Shown: positions 9,484 to 18,768, counted from the first letter of the stretch. The stretch: DNA of 64,000 bases from Legionella sp. PATHC035 (GCF_026191115.1 NZ_JAPHOT010000001.1:2299501-2363500); one strand, 5' to 3'. Numbers and translations: made by a program. The notes: generated by a model from the sequence alone, not told the origin.

Positions 9484-10641
9484 ATGAGCACCCAGCAAAC
9501 TATCCGTATAGGGCAGTCAACCGCAAACGATCCGCAGACCGCGGTGAAGGAATTTTATGCTGCAGTGCACCAGCCCAATATGGAACTTGTTCTATTTTTT
9601 TGCTCGAGTCAATATAACCTCGATGCCATAGCCAAAGAAATGAATGAGTTGTTTCCAAATATGAAGGTCATTGGATGTACAACGGCTGGTGAAATCGGAC
9701 CCAGCGGTTATATAGAGCATTCCCTTTCAGGAGTCAGTTTTTCATCAGATGGTTTTACCGTTGCGGCTGGACATCTAAATGATATAAAAAATATTAATTA
9801 CGACAAAGGACAGGAATTTGCTAATAATCTCCTTCAACATCTTGAAGCACGTGCACCATCTACTAATTCTGAAAACAGTTTTGCTTTTTTATTAGTGGAT
9901 GGATTATCCCTTCGCGAAGAGCAAATCACTCATATTTTGCAGGATGCATTGGGAGAAATCGCACTTTTTGGTGGTTCTGCAGGCGATGATCTGCAATTTA
10001 AGCAAACTTGGATATTTGCCGATGGGGCTTTTCATACTGATTCTGTCGCGCTTGTCTTAGTCAATACAATCTATCCTTTTAAACTATTCAAATCACAACA
10101 TTTCGTTTGTGGCAATGAAAAGCTGGTTGTGACGCAAGCAGATCCTGAGCGTCGCATTGTGAATGAAATTAATGGCTATCCGGCAGTGGAGGAATATGCG
10201 CGTATCGTCAATACTCAAGTTGACAAACTCGATCCTAAACAGTTTTCTGCGACACCACTTGTAATACGCATCAACGGAGTTGATTATGTGCGTTCCATCC
10301 AAAAGGCTAATCCCGATGGAAGCTTAAAGTTTTATTGTGCCATTGATAACGGTTTAGTTTTTATGGCCGCTCATGGTATTGATTTGATAAGAAATATTGA
10401 GCAAACCTTTCAAGACATTAAAACATCTATTGGTACGCCGCAATTGGTTCTAGCGTGTGACTGTATTCTACGCAATTTGGAGATGCAACGGGAAGGATTG
10501 AAAAAGGACGTAGAGAAAATTTTTCAGAATCATCATGTCGTCGGTTTTAGCACTTATGGAGAACAATTTAAGGGGATTCATATCAATCAAACCATCACCG
10601 GCCTGGCAATAGGTGAATTACGGACGGATAGCGATGTCTGA
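9484..10641 (+). CDS. FIST-domain sensor protein (NosP-like)
   Basis: A 385-residue protein containing only FIST_N (about residues 30-215) and FIST_C (about 220-370). Family hallmarks include GCTTAGEI, the ALFGGSAGDD segment and the VVGFSTYGEQ end. FIST proteins bind small ligands. A subset called NosP binds haem and senses nitric oxide, and has been linked to c-di-GMP control in Legionella pneumophila. The next gene, a PAS-PAS-GGDEF cyclase, overlaps it by eight bases, so the two are very likely co-translated and functionally coupled. A GGAGAA ribosome site lies six bases before the ATG. Haem binding here is an inference; the sequence alone does not prove it. Confidence 0.88.
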   Translation: MSTQQTIRIGQSTANDPQTAVKEFYAAVHQPNMELVLFFCSSQYNLDAIAKEMNELFPNMKVIGCTTAGEIGPSGYIEHSLSGVSFSSDGFTVAAGHLNDIKNINYDKGQEFANNLLQHLEARAPSTNSENSFAFLLVDGLSLREEQITHILQDALGEIALFGGSAGDDLQFKQTWIFADGAFHTDSVALVLVNTIYPFKLFKSQHFVCGNEKLVVTQADPERRIVNEINGYPAVEEYARIVNTQVDKLDPKQFSATPLVIRINGVDYVRSIQKANPDGSLKFYCAIDNGLVFMAAHGIDLIRNIEQTFQDIKTSIGTPQLVLACDCILRNLEMQREGLKKDVEKIFQNHHVVGFSTYGEQFKGIHINQTITGLAIGELRTDSDV

Positions 10642-12166
10642 GAAAAGCAAGCCTAACACGACACAGGAATTGCATGCTGAAATCGAACGCCTCAATAAAA
10701 TTATCAAGGCATTGATTGATAGAGCTGAACAAGATATGAATACGCCAAGAACAGATTTTGGAGTATTTCAAAATACAATTTTTCTTGAAGATAAGGTAAA
10801 AAAACGTACCCAAGAGTTGGAAGAAGCCCTGCAACTCAATGCAAAAATAACACGTGCTTTACAACTAGCAAAAAGACAGGTGGAACTCAGCGCACAGTAT
10901 TTACGTGATATTACATCGGCGCTTGGTGAGGGGTTGCTCGTTATCAATAAAGAGGCTGCGATAGAGTTTATTAATGCTGCTGCCTGCAGTATGTTAGGGT
11001 ATCAGGAAGCGGAAGTGCTTGGCAAAAATTCTCATTTACTCTTTCATCATTCCTATCATACTCATGCTCCTTATCCGATTGAAGATTGTAAAAATTTGGA
11101 AGTCATAAAAACCGAGAAACCCTATGCGAGTGATGATGATTATTTTTGGCGAAAGGACGGTACATGCTTCCCGGTTTCGTTAATTACAACGCCAATTAAA
11201 CTCAAAGAAAGCACCAAGGGAATTGTGATCGCATTTCATGATATAACCCAAGCGATACAAGAACGAAATCGTTTGCGTGAAATGCAGTCGGCAATTGAGC
11301 AAAGCCCAGTATCTGTGCTGATTGTTGATAAAGAAAGAAATATTATTTACGTTAATCCCCAACTGATTCAATTGTCAGGCTATAAGAAAGAAGAATTTTA
11401 TGGTCATACAACGGACTCTTTCCAAAATAATCTCACACCAAGAAAGGCGTTTGCTAATTTACGAAAAACGATTCGATCCGGTGCATCCTGGAATGGTGAA
11501 CTTCTCTTTCACCGAAAGGATGGTAGTACGTTTTGGCAATCTTGGAGTTTTGCGCCCGTTTTTAATGACTATGGAGAAATCCAGCATTATGTGGGAGTAG
11601 GAGAAGACATTACAGAAAAAAAGAAGCTGCAAGTTTTGCTTCAAGAGATGTCTTATCTGGATGGATTAACTGCCGTAGCCAATCGTCGTCGATTCGACGA
11701 CTTCCTGAAACATGAATGGAAGCGTGCTTTGCGCTATGCCAAATCAATTTCCGTGATTATGATCGACATCGATTTCTTTAAACGTTACAACGACAGTCTG
11801 GGGCATTTAGCTGGTGATGATGCCCTTAAGTGCGTTGCGCGTGCTTTGGCTGAGACAATCAATCGTAGTACCGATTTACTTGCGCGCTATGGAGGTGAAG
11901 AATTTACTTGTATTTTGCCTGATACTCCTATTGCAGGTGCTATCAAATTTGCGGAAACATTACGTGAAGCGGTTTATGCATTGAAACTGCCTCATCCTGA
12001 TTCAGATGTTTCTCGTTTTGTAACGATTAGCTTGGGTGTTGCTGGATGTATACCACAAAACGATGATTCCACTTATTTAATTAGGCTTGCTGACGACGCG
12101 TTGTATCGTGCTAAAACCTCGGGACGAAATCGCGTTGAATTTAGTGATCCCAGCAAATCATTGTAA
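10634..12166 (+). CDS. PAS-PAS-GGDEF diguanylate cyclase
   Basis: A 510-residue protein expected to make c-di-GMP from GTP. The ATG at 10634 overlaps the end of the FIST gene. Domains in order are an N-terminal coiled coil (about 10-85), PAS 1 (about 90-205), PAS 2 with a PAC-like end (about 218-328) and GGDEF (about 333-505). The active-site loop reads GGEEF (420-424). An RxxD inhibitory site, RSTD (411-414), lies five residues ahead, so product inhibition is expected. There is no membrane segment. The FIST neighbour probably supplies a ligand signal, through the coiled coil or the PAS domains. The family call is certain; the signal route is inferred. Confidence 0.94.
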   Translation: MSEKSKPNTTQELHAEIERLNKIIKALIDRAEQDMNTPRTDFGVFQNTIFLEDKVKKRTQELEEALQLNAKITRALQLAKRQVELSAQYLRDITSALGEGLLVINKEAAIEFINAAACSMLGYQEAEVLGKNSHLLFHHSYHTHAPYPIEDCKNLEVIKTEKPYASDDDYFWRKDGTCFPVSLITTPIKLKESTKGIVIAFHDITQAIQERNRLREMQSAIEQSPVSVLIVDKERNIIYVNPQLIQLSGYKKEEFYGHTTDSFQNNLTPRKAFANLRKTIRSGASWNGELLFHRKDGSTFWQSWSFAPVFNDYGEIQHYVGVGEDITEKKKLQVLLQEMSYLDGLTAVANRRRFDDFLKHEWKRALRYAKSISVIMIDIDFFKRYNDSLGHLAGDDALKCVARALAETINRSTDLLARYGGEEFTCILPDTPIAGAIKFAETLREAVYALKLPHPDSDVSRFVTISLGVAGCIPQNDDSTYLIRLADDALYRAKTSGRNRVEFSDPSKSL

Positions 12167-12202
12167 AAATAAGTCCATTTTCCCACAAGGTGGAGGGATG
12201 CT

Positions 12203-12235
12203 TAAACCCTCTACCCATAAGTGGGCGAGGGTTTA
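12203..12235. terminator. Bidirectional terminator hairpin
   Basis: TAAACCCTC (12203-12211) pairs perfectly with GAGGGTTTA (12227-12235), with further CCCA/TGGG pairing inside. It lies between two convergent genes and so can serve both. It adjoins CCCACAAGGTGG sequence that resembles a dispersed repeat seen elsewhere in the window. Confidence 0.6.
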
Positions 12236-12266
12236 GGATAGCCAGCATTCTGCAAAAGACATTTGC

Positions 12267-12914
12267 TTATTTGGGGGTCAATTGTTCCGTCGTTGTTGTC
12301 GGACCATGGTTATTGGCAGTTGGTTTAAAGAACTTTGGTTCTGATGGGAGTGATTTTTTACTTAAATCATCTAAAAACTCATTCATCAAGATTAATTGAT
12401 TTTTAAAATCTTCCTCCAATTGAGGATGTTTTAACCGCTTTTCTTCAAACATTTTGATTGTGAGTTGAAGTGCTTCTTTGGGTTCAAGGGAACCGTTTTC
12501 ATCTTGATAAGCGTTCAATTGAGAAGATATTTCGCTTTGAATGAGAATAAAGGGTAAGTGATTTTCAATAGCACCATAAAAGTTGAGAATGAATAATTGT
12601 TCTAACTTTATTTTGAGCTCGGGATCTTCGTTTGCAAACTGGTTGATGAATGCGTTTTTCAGCGTCATAAAGCCAGTTAATATTTGTCCTATCGAATGTT
12701 GTTTGGAGATTAATGGCCTATGGTTAAATTTTTTGAGATTTTCATTAACATAAGGATAATAATCTGCAGCTTGTCCCCCACGAAATTGTATTACGCCATC
12801 ACTATAAAGCCACGTGGTTATTTTATCTTTTTCTAAGGAAGTGGTCTCGACAACGCTATCTATGAATGCTCGCATTTCTTTTTCATAAACGCTAAAAGTA
12901 GAAAAATTGGCCAT
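12267..12914 (-). CDS. Hypothetical helical protein
   Basis: A 215-residue soluble protein with no domain I recognise and no signal peptide or membrane helix. The body looks alpha-helical. The last 25 residues are low-complexity, rich in Pro, Lys and Thr (PSEPKFFKPTANN and a TTTT run), and probably disordered. A GGATC ribosome site precedes the ATG at 12912-12914. It is convergent with the GGDEF gene and divergent from the next gene. Its setting among other lone hypothetical proteins suggests an accessory, perhaps host-directed, protein, but nothing in the sequence assigns a function. Confidence 0.6.
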   Translation of the reverse strand: MANFSTFSVYEKEMRAFIDSVVETTSLEKDKITTWLYSDGVIQFRGGQAADYYPYVNENLKKFNHRPLISKQHSIGQILTGFMTLKNAFINQFANEDPELKIKLEQLFILNFYGAIENHLPFILIQSEISSQLNAYQDENGSLEPKEALQLTIKMFEEKRLKHPQLEEDFKNQLILMNEFLDDLSKKSLPSEPKFFKPTANNHGPTTTTEQLTPK

Positions 12915-13146
12915 GAAAGATCCTTATTCATTAAATTTGGGAAAAGCCAGGGTACATAAAATACCCACAAGGGTAAAGAATTTATTAAAGGTTCTAGAAC
13001 ATTCCTGCCACTTGGGTTCAAGCCAGCGAAATGGGAGCAGAGTCTAGAAAATGGTGGTAAATAAAATGACAAAATGGAATTAATGAGACATAATGAAGCT
13101 CATTTTGGTAGAGTCTGTGAATCATGTAACCTGGTGAGAAAACAGA

Positions 13147-14025
13147 ATGTCAATAAAAAGCATCATACTAAAATTGATGGTTATCGATATGAATGATCTG
13201 ATAGCCATATCCAATGAACTTCGAAATCATCCCCATTACCCACGTCTGCAATCGATTATCCAGCTCATGCAGGAGCAAATCCATTTATTAGAAAAAATCC
13301 CATCCGATTCGGGGCAGTCAAGGCAAGTACTGCAAGCATATCATCAACTGGAGCAGCTACTTACTGAAAATAACCGCTGCACTACTTGGTTTACCAAAAT
13401 TATCGATCGCTATTGTGCCAATCAACCGGAGCTAAAACAGCGATTGAATTATTTTATTCGGCGCATTCTTGGTCCAGTCATCAAATTATCTGAGTATGCT
13501 CATGGCGATAAAAAATCATTGGTTATTGAGTTTCCCAATCAAGAAATAAGGGATGTATTTTTGCGTCGATACCGAATCAATGAGTTACAAGAAACTGACT
13601 CCCTGGTTGTTGATGGAAATAAAGTTTCCTTTCCGGCTTTTCTATCAAAAAGCCAGCTGTTAGGGGTTACCTTTCCGACGGTTGAGGCCAAGGATCGCGT
13701 GATTCATATGCTAAATCTTGCTAAAGCAAATCTTATCGTTTCTCATCCCAATGACCGCACTCTCTATCTTAATGACCGACGTATACATGATACTGCTTCA
13801 CGATTTCATATTGCGGTAGTTTGTTCGTACTTTACTGAATATTATAAAATTCAATATGCTTCTCATATGCTTGCTCAAGCCTATCGTGATAATAATAGTT
13901 TCTTTAGTCCCAGCAAATTTCCTCTGGAGTTGACGTTAAAAATTGCATCGGATAGCTCTTCCTCCGATGCAATTTCTATAGAGGAGAGAGAGCAAATTGC
14001 CTGCGGCAATTTTGATCGACCGTAA
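13147..14025 (+). CDS. Hypothetical protein
   Basis: A 292-residue protein of unknown function. I keep the ATG at 13147, which has a GGTGAG ribosome site; an in-frame ATG at 13189 is a weaker alternative. The N-terminal 110 residues are helical, and the middle (about 110-210) alternates short strands and helices. There is no signal peptide or membrane segment. The stop lies one base from the stop of the convergent phosphodiester glycosidase gene, so no terminator fits between them. Assignment to any family would be a guess. Confidence 0.6.
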   Translation: MSIKSIILKLMVIDMNDLIAISNELRNHPHYPRLQSIIQLMQEQIHLLEKIPSDSGQSRQVLQAYHQLEQLLTENNRCTTWFTKIIDRYCANQPELKQRLNYFIRRILGPVIKLSEYAHGDKKSLVIEFPNQEIRDVFLRRYRINELQETDSLVVDGNKVSFPAFLSKSQLLGVTFPTVEAKDRVIHMLNLAKANLIVSHPNDRTLYLNDRRIHDTASRFHIAVVCSYFTEYYKIQYASHMLAQAYRDNNSFFSPSKFPLELTLKIASDSSSSDAISIEEREQIACGNFDRP

Positions 14026-14026
14026 A

Positions 14027-15115
14027 CTAGCGTTTAATGTAATACGTATAGCTTAAATCATCATCCGTTTTGGCTGATTGTTTCTGCGTATCCAGTTTTT
14101 CTTTGCGTGTTGGTAGGTCTGAGTCATCCTGGGCAAAGAAAGTGCATTGACTTACATTTTTAAAGCCCAAACAATTAGGCTTGGGACGTTCCGTTACCGT
14201 TCCAGCATCACACGTTTTTGTTTGCACGGTGACCGATTTTTTACCGAATTCGCCCAAGCCCGTGTAATAAAGTTCTGCTGAGCCGCTATTATCGAGATTG
14301 ATTGCATCGGTACAACCGAGCGCCTTGAATAAATCTGCAAACTCCTCGGCGGTGACTCCATAATTGCGATTCGGATTATGGATGACCATGACAACCAGGG
14401 TTTTGCCATTATTTTTGTATCCCACACCGGTGCGTGGCAATCGATTTGAATGATTGTTATTTAAATCAGGGGTTTTTTGCTGCGTTTGATCCTGAAGAAT
14501 AATAAATCCTGACACAGCATTTTTTTGATTATAAAAATCGGGATTTTTTTCTGAATTATCATCAATTTGATTATGAGGAATGAGCTCCGCTTTTTTCGTT
14601 GAGGCATCAAAGGTAATCGTATCCAGGCCAACATTTTCTTGATCAAGCACTTTATGGGTAGATACCAATTGACCGTTACTCAGCGATAACCCAATAAGAT
14701 AGGTTCGCGCTTGTTGTCTAGGGTTGATTTTTTCTCCCTCGTTTGGCACACCGGTTGTCCATACATTAAACCAGTTTGCATTCACTAATAAATCGGGCTG
14801 CTCCATATCGGGGTGTCCTTCTTGCCAATGGTCACGCCATTCCTTTAAGGTGAATAAGGGGGCATCAAACTGGCCGCCTTTGTAAGGTTGACCATAGCGA
14901 TCAGGAAAGTGAGGTCCATTAGGTACAAATGTCTGATATTCAGATAATGGAATTTCAGCAAAATAACCTTGAATATGCTCACGGTGAGGGTTTTTACTCA
15001 AAAGTTCATCGAAACGTGCCAAAGTTCGTATGTCTTGTACTTCAGTCGCTTTCGAAATGCGATTAATTTTTTCATTGACGGCATCAGTCTTGGTTTTAAA
15101 TTGCTTGCTGAACAC
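14027..15115 (-). CDS. Phosphodiester glycosidase (NAGPA-like) family protein
   Basis: A 362-residue protein whose C-terminal two thirds match the NAGPA/DUF2233 phosphodiester glycosidase family. Members release N-acetylglucosamine or related sugars from phosphodiesters. Visible signatures are RTGVGYKNNGKTLVVMVI, then GVTAEEFADLFKALGC, then DAINLDNSGSAELY. Family members usually read NLDGGGS at the last site; here it is NLDNSGS, one or two residues different in the active-site loop. The start is a GTG with a GAGG site nine bases upstream. No signal peptide is visible, which is unusual for a family that is normally secreted or lumenal. It may act in the cytoplasm or be translocated by another route. 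Confidence 0.78.
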   Translation of the reverse strand: MFSKQFKTKTDAVNEKINRISKATEVQDIRTLARFDELLSKNPHREHIQGYFAEIPLSEYQTFVPNGPHFPDRYGQPYKGGQFDAPLFTLKEWRDHWQEGHPDMEQPDLLVNANWFNVWTTGVPNEGEKINPRQQARTYLIGLSLSNGQLVSTHKVLDQENVGLDTITFDASTKKAELIPHNQIDDNSEKNPDFYNQKNAVSGFIILQDQTQQKTPDLNNNHSNRLPRTGVGYKNNGKTLVVMVIHNPNRNYGVTAEEFADLFKALGCTDAINLDNSGSAELYYTGLGEFGKKSVTVQTKTCDAGTVTERPKPNCLGFKNVSQCTFFAQDDSDLPTRKEKLDTQKQSAKTDDDLSYTYYIKR

Positions 15116-15276
15116 AGATATAACCTCACTGTGGTTTAACTATAATGTACCCAATGATAGTATTTTTTTATTAAGGAATTATTAAAAAAAGACCTAATCG
15201 ATCGTTTTATTGTCATAATTTGCTGTTTTTTTTTCATTTGATAGGGTTTCTTGCCGAAAAAAATTGGCGATGTGGC

Positions 15277-15307
15277 GAAAAATCCATTCTATCAGTATGG
15301 ATTTTTC
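15277..15307 (-). terminator. Intrinsic terminator hairpin
   Basis: GAAAAATCCAT (15277-15287) pairs perfectly with ATGGATTTTTC (15297-15307) around a nine-base loop. T-runs lie within both arms. It sits 33 bases past the stop of the minus-strand gene at 15340-16248. Confidence 0.6.
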
Positions 15308-15339
15308 AAGGCGCTTCTATTGAGAGGGAGGTAGAATGC

Positions 15340-16248
15340 TTAAAAAGAGGGGCTATAAAATTTGAAAGGTGAAGGTTTTTTCTCAATCTGTTGTGTTAAC
15401 TCACTGACTTTTTGTTGCAGTTCAGCAATGAGTTTTTGTTGCGTGTCGAGCAGGGTTTTTTGCTGATCTGCTCGTGCTAGTGTTCTTTTATATTGAAAGC
15501 AGAGCAAATAAAGAGCCAGCATTTGTTTGGAAGAAACGCTTTCCGATTTTTTTTGTTTTTCTTGCTCTTGTGTTGCTAATGAATTTAGTTTCTCTTCATA
15601 TTCTAAATTTGTTTTTTTATAATCAGCAAGTTGCGCGAATAATTCAGGCACTAAAAAAGTATGCTGGTGTTCGTTGCAAATTTGTTTTGCTATGTTTTTA
15701 AGATCTTCATTTGAAGAATGTGTCGTTATTTTGAATGGTTTTAAAACGCAAACTCTTAAAATCTCTCCTGAATTACATAATCCGTCTTCGAAATATCCTT
15801 CGATTTTTAAACCAGAAAGAGGAATGGGAGCCGCCGGACTCTCTGGAGTTTTGCTGTAGGTGACTTTATAAGTTTTTGATTTTGGGGTATCCAATAGTCG
15901 CTTAAGATCTATGAATAATTGACCAATTTGATTGGCGTATTCCTCTAATTGCATCGGTTCAAGTGATTTTTTTTGATCCAGCAATGCTTTGAGTGAGGAC
16001 ACTTCATGCAAGAGATAATATAAGAAAGGGCTTCTTCCACTATCGGTACATTGTTTAATCAGATTACTTAAATAGATTTTAAAATGCAGTTCTTGATTTT
16101 GAATTATTTCTTTAGCATAAGTGAGGTATTCTTCTTGCAATAGTTCTTCATCCGTTTCCGTAACTGATTTTTTTACTTTAGGTTGGCTGTCGTGATAACG
16201 AAGGATCACGGTGGTTAAGGAGTAGAGTAATTCTTCTAGTCTGGTCAT
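15340..16248 (-). CDS. Hypothetical coiled-coil protein
   Basis: A 302-residue protein of unknown family. It is mainly helical. A C-terminal coiled coil (about residues 250-292) is rich in Gln, Leu and Lys and contains repeated QQK patterns. A central strand-rich piece (about 125-195) may be a small folded domain. There is no signal peptide or membrane helix. An AAGGA site precedes the ATG, and a perfect hairpin terminator lies downstream, so this is a single-gene unit. The architecture is compatible with a host-directed protein, but no specific evidence supports that. Confidence 0.6.
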   Translation of the reverse strand: MTRLEELLYSLTTVILRYHDSQPKVKKSVTETDEELLQEEYLTYAKEIIQNQELHFKIYLSNLIKQCTDSGRSPFLYYLLHEVSSLKALLDQKKSLEPMQLEEYANQIGQLFIDLKRLLDTPKSKTYKVTYSKTPESPAAPIPLSGLKIEGYFEDGLCNSGEILRVCVLKPFKITTHSSNEDLKNIAKQICNEHQHTFLVPELFAQLADYKKTNLEYEEKLNSLATQEQEKQKKSESVSSKQMLALYLLCFQYKRTLARADQQKTLLDTQQKLIAELQQKVSELTQQIEKKPSPFKFYSPSF

Positions 16249-16393
16249 GTAAAATTCCTTTTAAGCTATCCATAGTCTAAATGTGGAACTACATATCAAC
16301 TTGATATTTCACTATACTGAATGTTTGGCTGGGGCGCAAGGCCTGCTCACGAGCACGTATGTGTTGACGGCATGGAGTGTGTCGTGAGTATTT

Positions 16394-17620
16394 TTATTTT
16401 AATCCTTGATCAATGGCACGTAATAAGGACTGAGGATCTTCAAATGCTAAATCTTGTTGTAAACTCCAGAATGATACGCCACCGAGCAGTATGGGTTTGT
16501 TTGGATTGCTAGCCAGCGAATTTTTACCTTTGATATATGCCATTTTACTGGCAATAGATTGTGGACTGTCACAACTCATGAAGCGATACATGGTGGTATT
16601 TTCTATGGGGATAAGGCCATAATAATTTTGTGCATCTAAAGTAGAACTGGATTGCTGACTGTAGGCGAATAATGCCTGTCCATAATGGTTCCACGCCCCG
16701 TTATAACTCACTTGAGCATTAATATTAGGGTCAATCACTGGTCTATGTAAACCGGGATTTTTTGCTTTAGTATCGATTGATTTCCCATCTACATAATACG
16801 AGTGGCAATAAAAAGGTACGCCAAGAAGAATTTTTTCAGCGGCTAAACCTTGTTGATAATAATGGGATACCGCCATATCGCCAGAGGTTTTTGGATAGGG
16901 ATAATTGGTGTTTTCCGGACGATCATCCTCGTACAGGGCAGCACCATGTTCGGTTCTCATGCCAAACGTTCCATAATGGTCATAGGCCATGACTGTCGTC
17001 CAATCTACAGCTTCGAACCATAGTTGAGCATCTGGATATTTTTCCCAATACCAACTTGTTCCGGGAACGGCGTTGCTCACACAATATCCTGAGGGCCCGA
17101 TTTCAGCTTTTAATTCGCGGATTAATGCGGCGATATTTCTTATCTCCTCAGCCGAGGCCAGCAACTCATTTTCCCAATCAATATCAATACCATCGAATTG
17201 GTTCTCTTGCAGCAAGGATTTTGTTGCTTCAATAAAGGCCGCTCGCTGTTTGGGGTCGTTAATAAACTGACTGAACCCTTCGCGATCGCCCCAGCCACCA
17301 ATCGCGATGATCACGGGTAAATCAGGCCGAAGTTGTTTTAGTGTCTGGATATTTTTGATATCACTCATTGTCAGTTTGGGCAAGGTATTACCCTTATCGT
17401 TTGTGCTAAGTCGTACAAAAGCATAATTAACTACATCAACTGCATTCAATTGTGCCCTGAGTTTGGTCATATCTTCCTGTTCAATATTCCATTGTGCGTC
17501 TGCTCCTAAATAGGCAACAATTTTATTAGTTTTGTTTGTGCTTTTGGAACAAAAGGGTTCCCAGGCATAAGCACTCAAGGTGGTCAATCCAAATAAAGCG
17601 AAGAGGACATATTTTTTCAT
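16394..17620 (-). CDS. Secreted GH18 chitinase
   Basis: A 408-residue glycoside hydrolase family 18 enzyme that should cleave beta-1,4 N-acetylglucosamine polymers. A signal peptide ends at about AYA (residues 17-19), directing Sec export. A type II secretion substrate is plausible, as for Legionella chitinases. The catalytic signature DxxDxDxE is DGIDIDWE, with D143, D146, D148 and the acid E150. IIAIGGWG (around 104-111) and VMAYDHYG are further GH18 motifs. No carbohydrate-binding module follows. The gene is monocistronic. The enzyme class is firm; the natural substrate (amoebal, fungal or host chitin-like glycans) is not determined. Confidence 0.93.
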   Translation of the reverse strand: MKKYVLFALFGLTTLSAYAWEPFCSKSTNKTNKIVAYLGADAQWNIEQEDMTKLRAQLNAVDVVNYAFVRLSTNDKGNTLPKLTMSDIKNIQTLKQLRPDLPVIIAIGGWGDREGFSQFINDPKQRAAFIEATKSLLQENQFDGIDIDWENELLASAEEIRNIAALIRELKAEIGPSGYCVSNAVPGTSWYWEKYPDAQLWFEAVDWTTVMAYDHYGTFGMRTEHGAALYEDDRPENTNYPYPKTSGDMAVSHYYQQGLAAEKILLGVPFYCHSYYVDGKSIDTKAKNPGLHRPVIDPNINAQVSYNGAWNHYGQALFAYSQQSSSTLDAQNYYGLIPIENTTMYRFMSCDSPQSIASKMAYIKGKNSLASNPNKPILLGGVSFWSLQQDLAFEDPQSLLRAIDQGLK

Positions 17621-17876
17621 AGCTTATCTACTTAATTGTAACAAAATTTGTTTCGTCTATGACGATGAGTCGTTTTGTACGGTGTTTCTCATTGTACTTA
17701 AAATAAACAATCATCGGATCTGTTATTTCTGACAGGGGGCAAAATGGATAGGGATAAAATCATCGGACCAGGATTTGAATGGAGCAGACTGGAGAGAAAA
17801 CGCACGCGTTGTCGCAAAGGGGGACTCTGAATAGGCTTAATATACTGCCTCTACAGTAGCCGCAGTTTTGATGATG

Positions 17877-17927
17877 ATTGATCACTAAATAACTTTAGTG
17901 ATCAATTTGGCATCTAAATGATATAAT
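17877..17927 (+). promoter_or_regulatory. Perfect palindrome beside a TATAAT box
   Basis: ATTGATCACTAAA (17877-17889) and TTTAGTGATCAAT (17894-17906) form a perfect 13-base inverted repeat with a four-base loop. A TATAAT (17922-17927) follows, placing the second arm at the expected -35 position. This could be a repressor operator for the gene at 17967, or a terminator stem; there is no T-run directly after it. Confidence 0.45.
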
Positions 17928-17966
17928 TATTTTTTAATTATAGTTGTGTTTGGATTGGTTGTTATT

Positions 17967-18695
17967 ATGGTTTTATTATCAAGAGAAGCGTTTGTAGCAA
18001 TATGTACCCAAGCTATTTTAGACACCAGAGAGAAAATAGCGATCAGTAACCAAAAAGGGGGATACATAAAATATCACCGTGAGATTAAAGAAAATAATTA
18101 TTTCTCTAAAAATGTCCGCGGCCCGCTTATCGATACTGGAGAAAATGAATATAAATATCGACATGATCTGATCGAGTATGTGGGTATGGGTAATTGCCAT
18201 GAATTGGCAGATTATCTTTTAGTGGAGATAGGTAAAGAAATTGATCGTCTTGGCGCCAATGCAAGAATTCGTATTGTCGGCTCGGTCAAATACGATCATG
18301 TTTATTTAGAAATTAAAATTCAATTAAAAGATGAAAAAGATTACTCATTGTGGGAGGTTGATGCCTGGGATCCCCGTATCATTGATATCAGTACCCGGCC
18401 TGATGGTTCTATTAAAAATCATGAGTCCCTGCTTTATGGATATTCAGCAGATACCAAAAATTGTGTGTACACCAATGAAATTAACTACAACAGAAAATAT
18501 ACCTTTTTTAAAACCATCCCTCAACCCATCCCGGGAGAGCCTCTGGGAAATGCGACTCCAGAGCGAGAGGTGGTAGAAAAACATCCCCGAATGTATGATG
18601 ATTACACCGTAGAAGAATCAATGGATGCGGAAATGTTTGATTCATCGGGAGAGGTGCATTATTTGCAACAAGTTTCAGGCTGGCAGCATAAATAA
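17967..18695 (+). CDS. Papain/transglutaminase-fold-like protein
   Basis: A 242-residue protein. The ATG at 17967 is chosen over an upstream GTG (17946). A likely Cys-His-Asp triad is visible: C77 in GMGNCHELADYLL, H111 in YDHVYLEI and D132 in WEVDAWDPRI (D135 is an alternative). Cys at the start of a helix, followed by His on a strand and an Asp on the next strand, is the papain/transglutaminase order. No signal peptide or membrane helix is present. A perfect palindrome lies upstream. The role could be protease, deamidase or acyltransferase. Its isolation among effector-like genes suggests a host-directed enzyme, but that is inference. Confidence 0.6.
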   Translation: MVLLSREAFVAICTQAILDTREKIAISNQKGGYIKYHREIKENNYFSKNVRGPLIDTGENEYKYRHDLIEYVGMGNCHELADYLLVEIGKEIDRLGANARIRIVGSVKYDHVYLEIKIQLKDEKDYSLWEVDAWDPRIIDISTRPDGSIKNHESLLYGYSADTKNCVYTNEINYNRKYTFFKTIPQPIPGEPLGNATPEREVVEKHPRMYDDYTVEESMDAEMFDSSGEVHYLQQVSGWQHK

Positions 18696-18724
18696 TGGTT
18701 CTAGGAGAGTAAGCAACTTTTCCC

Positions 18725-18768
18725 CTCATCCGCCCTGACGGGCACCTTCTCCCTAATTAGGGAGAAGG
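18725..18768. repeat. Dispersed palindromic intergenic repeat
   Basis: This element contains a perfect 24-base palindrome (18745-18768, arms CCTTCTCCCTAA and TTAGGGAGAAGG), preceded by CTCATCCGCCCTGACGGGCA. The same CCTTCTCC / GGAGAAGG plus GGATGAGGG layout recurs at 32817-32858 in the other orientation. It lies downstream of the gene ending at 18695 and could also act as a terminator. Confidence 0.65.
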
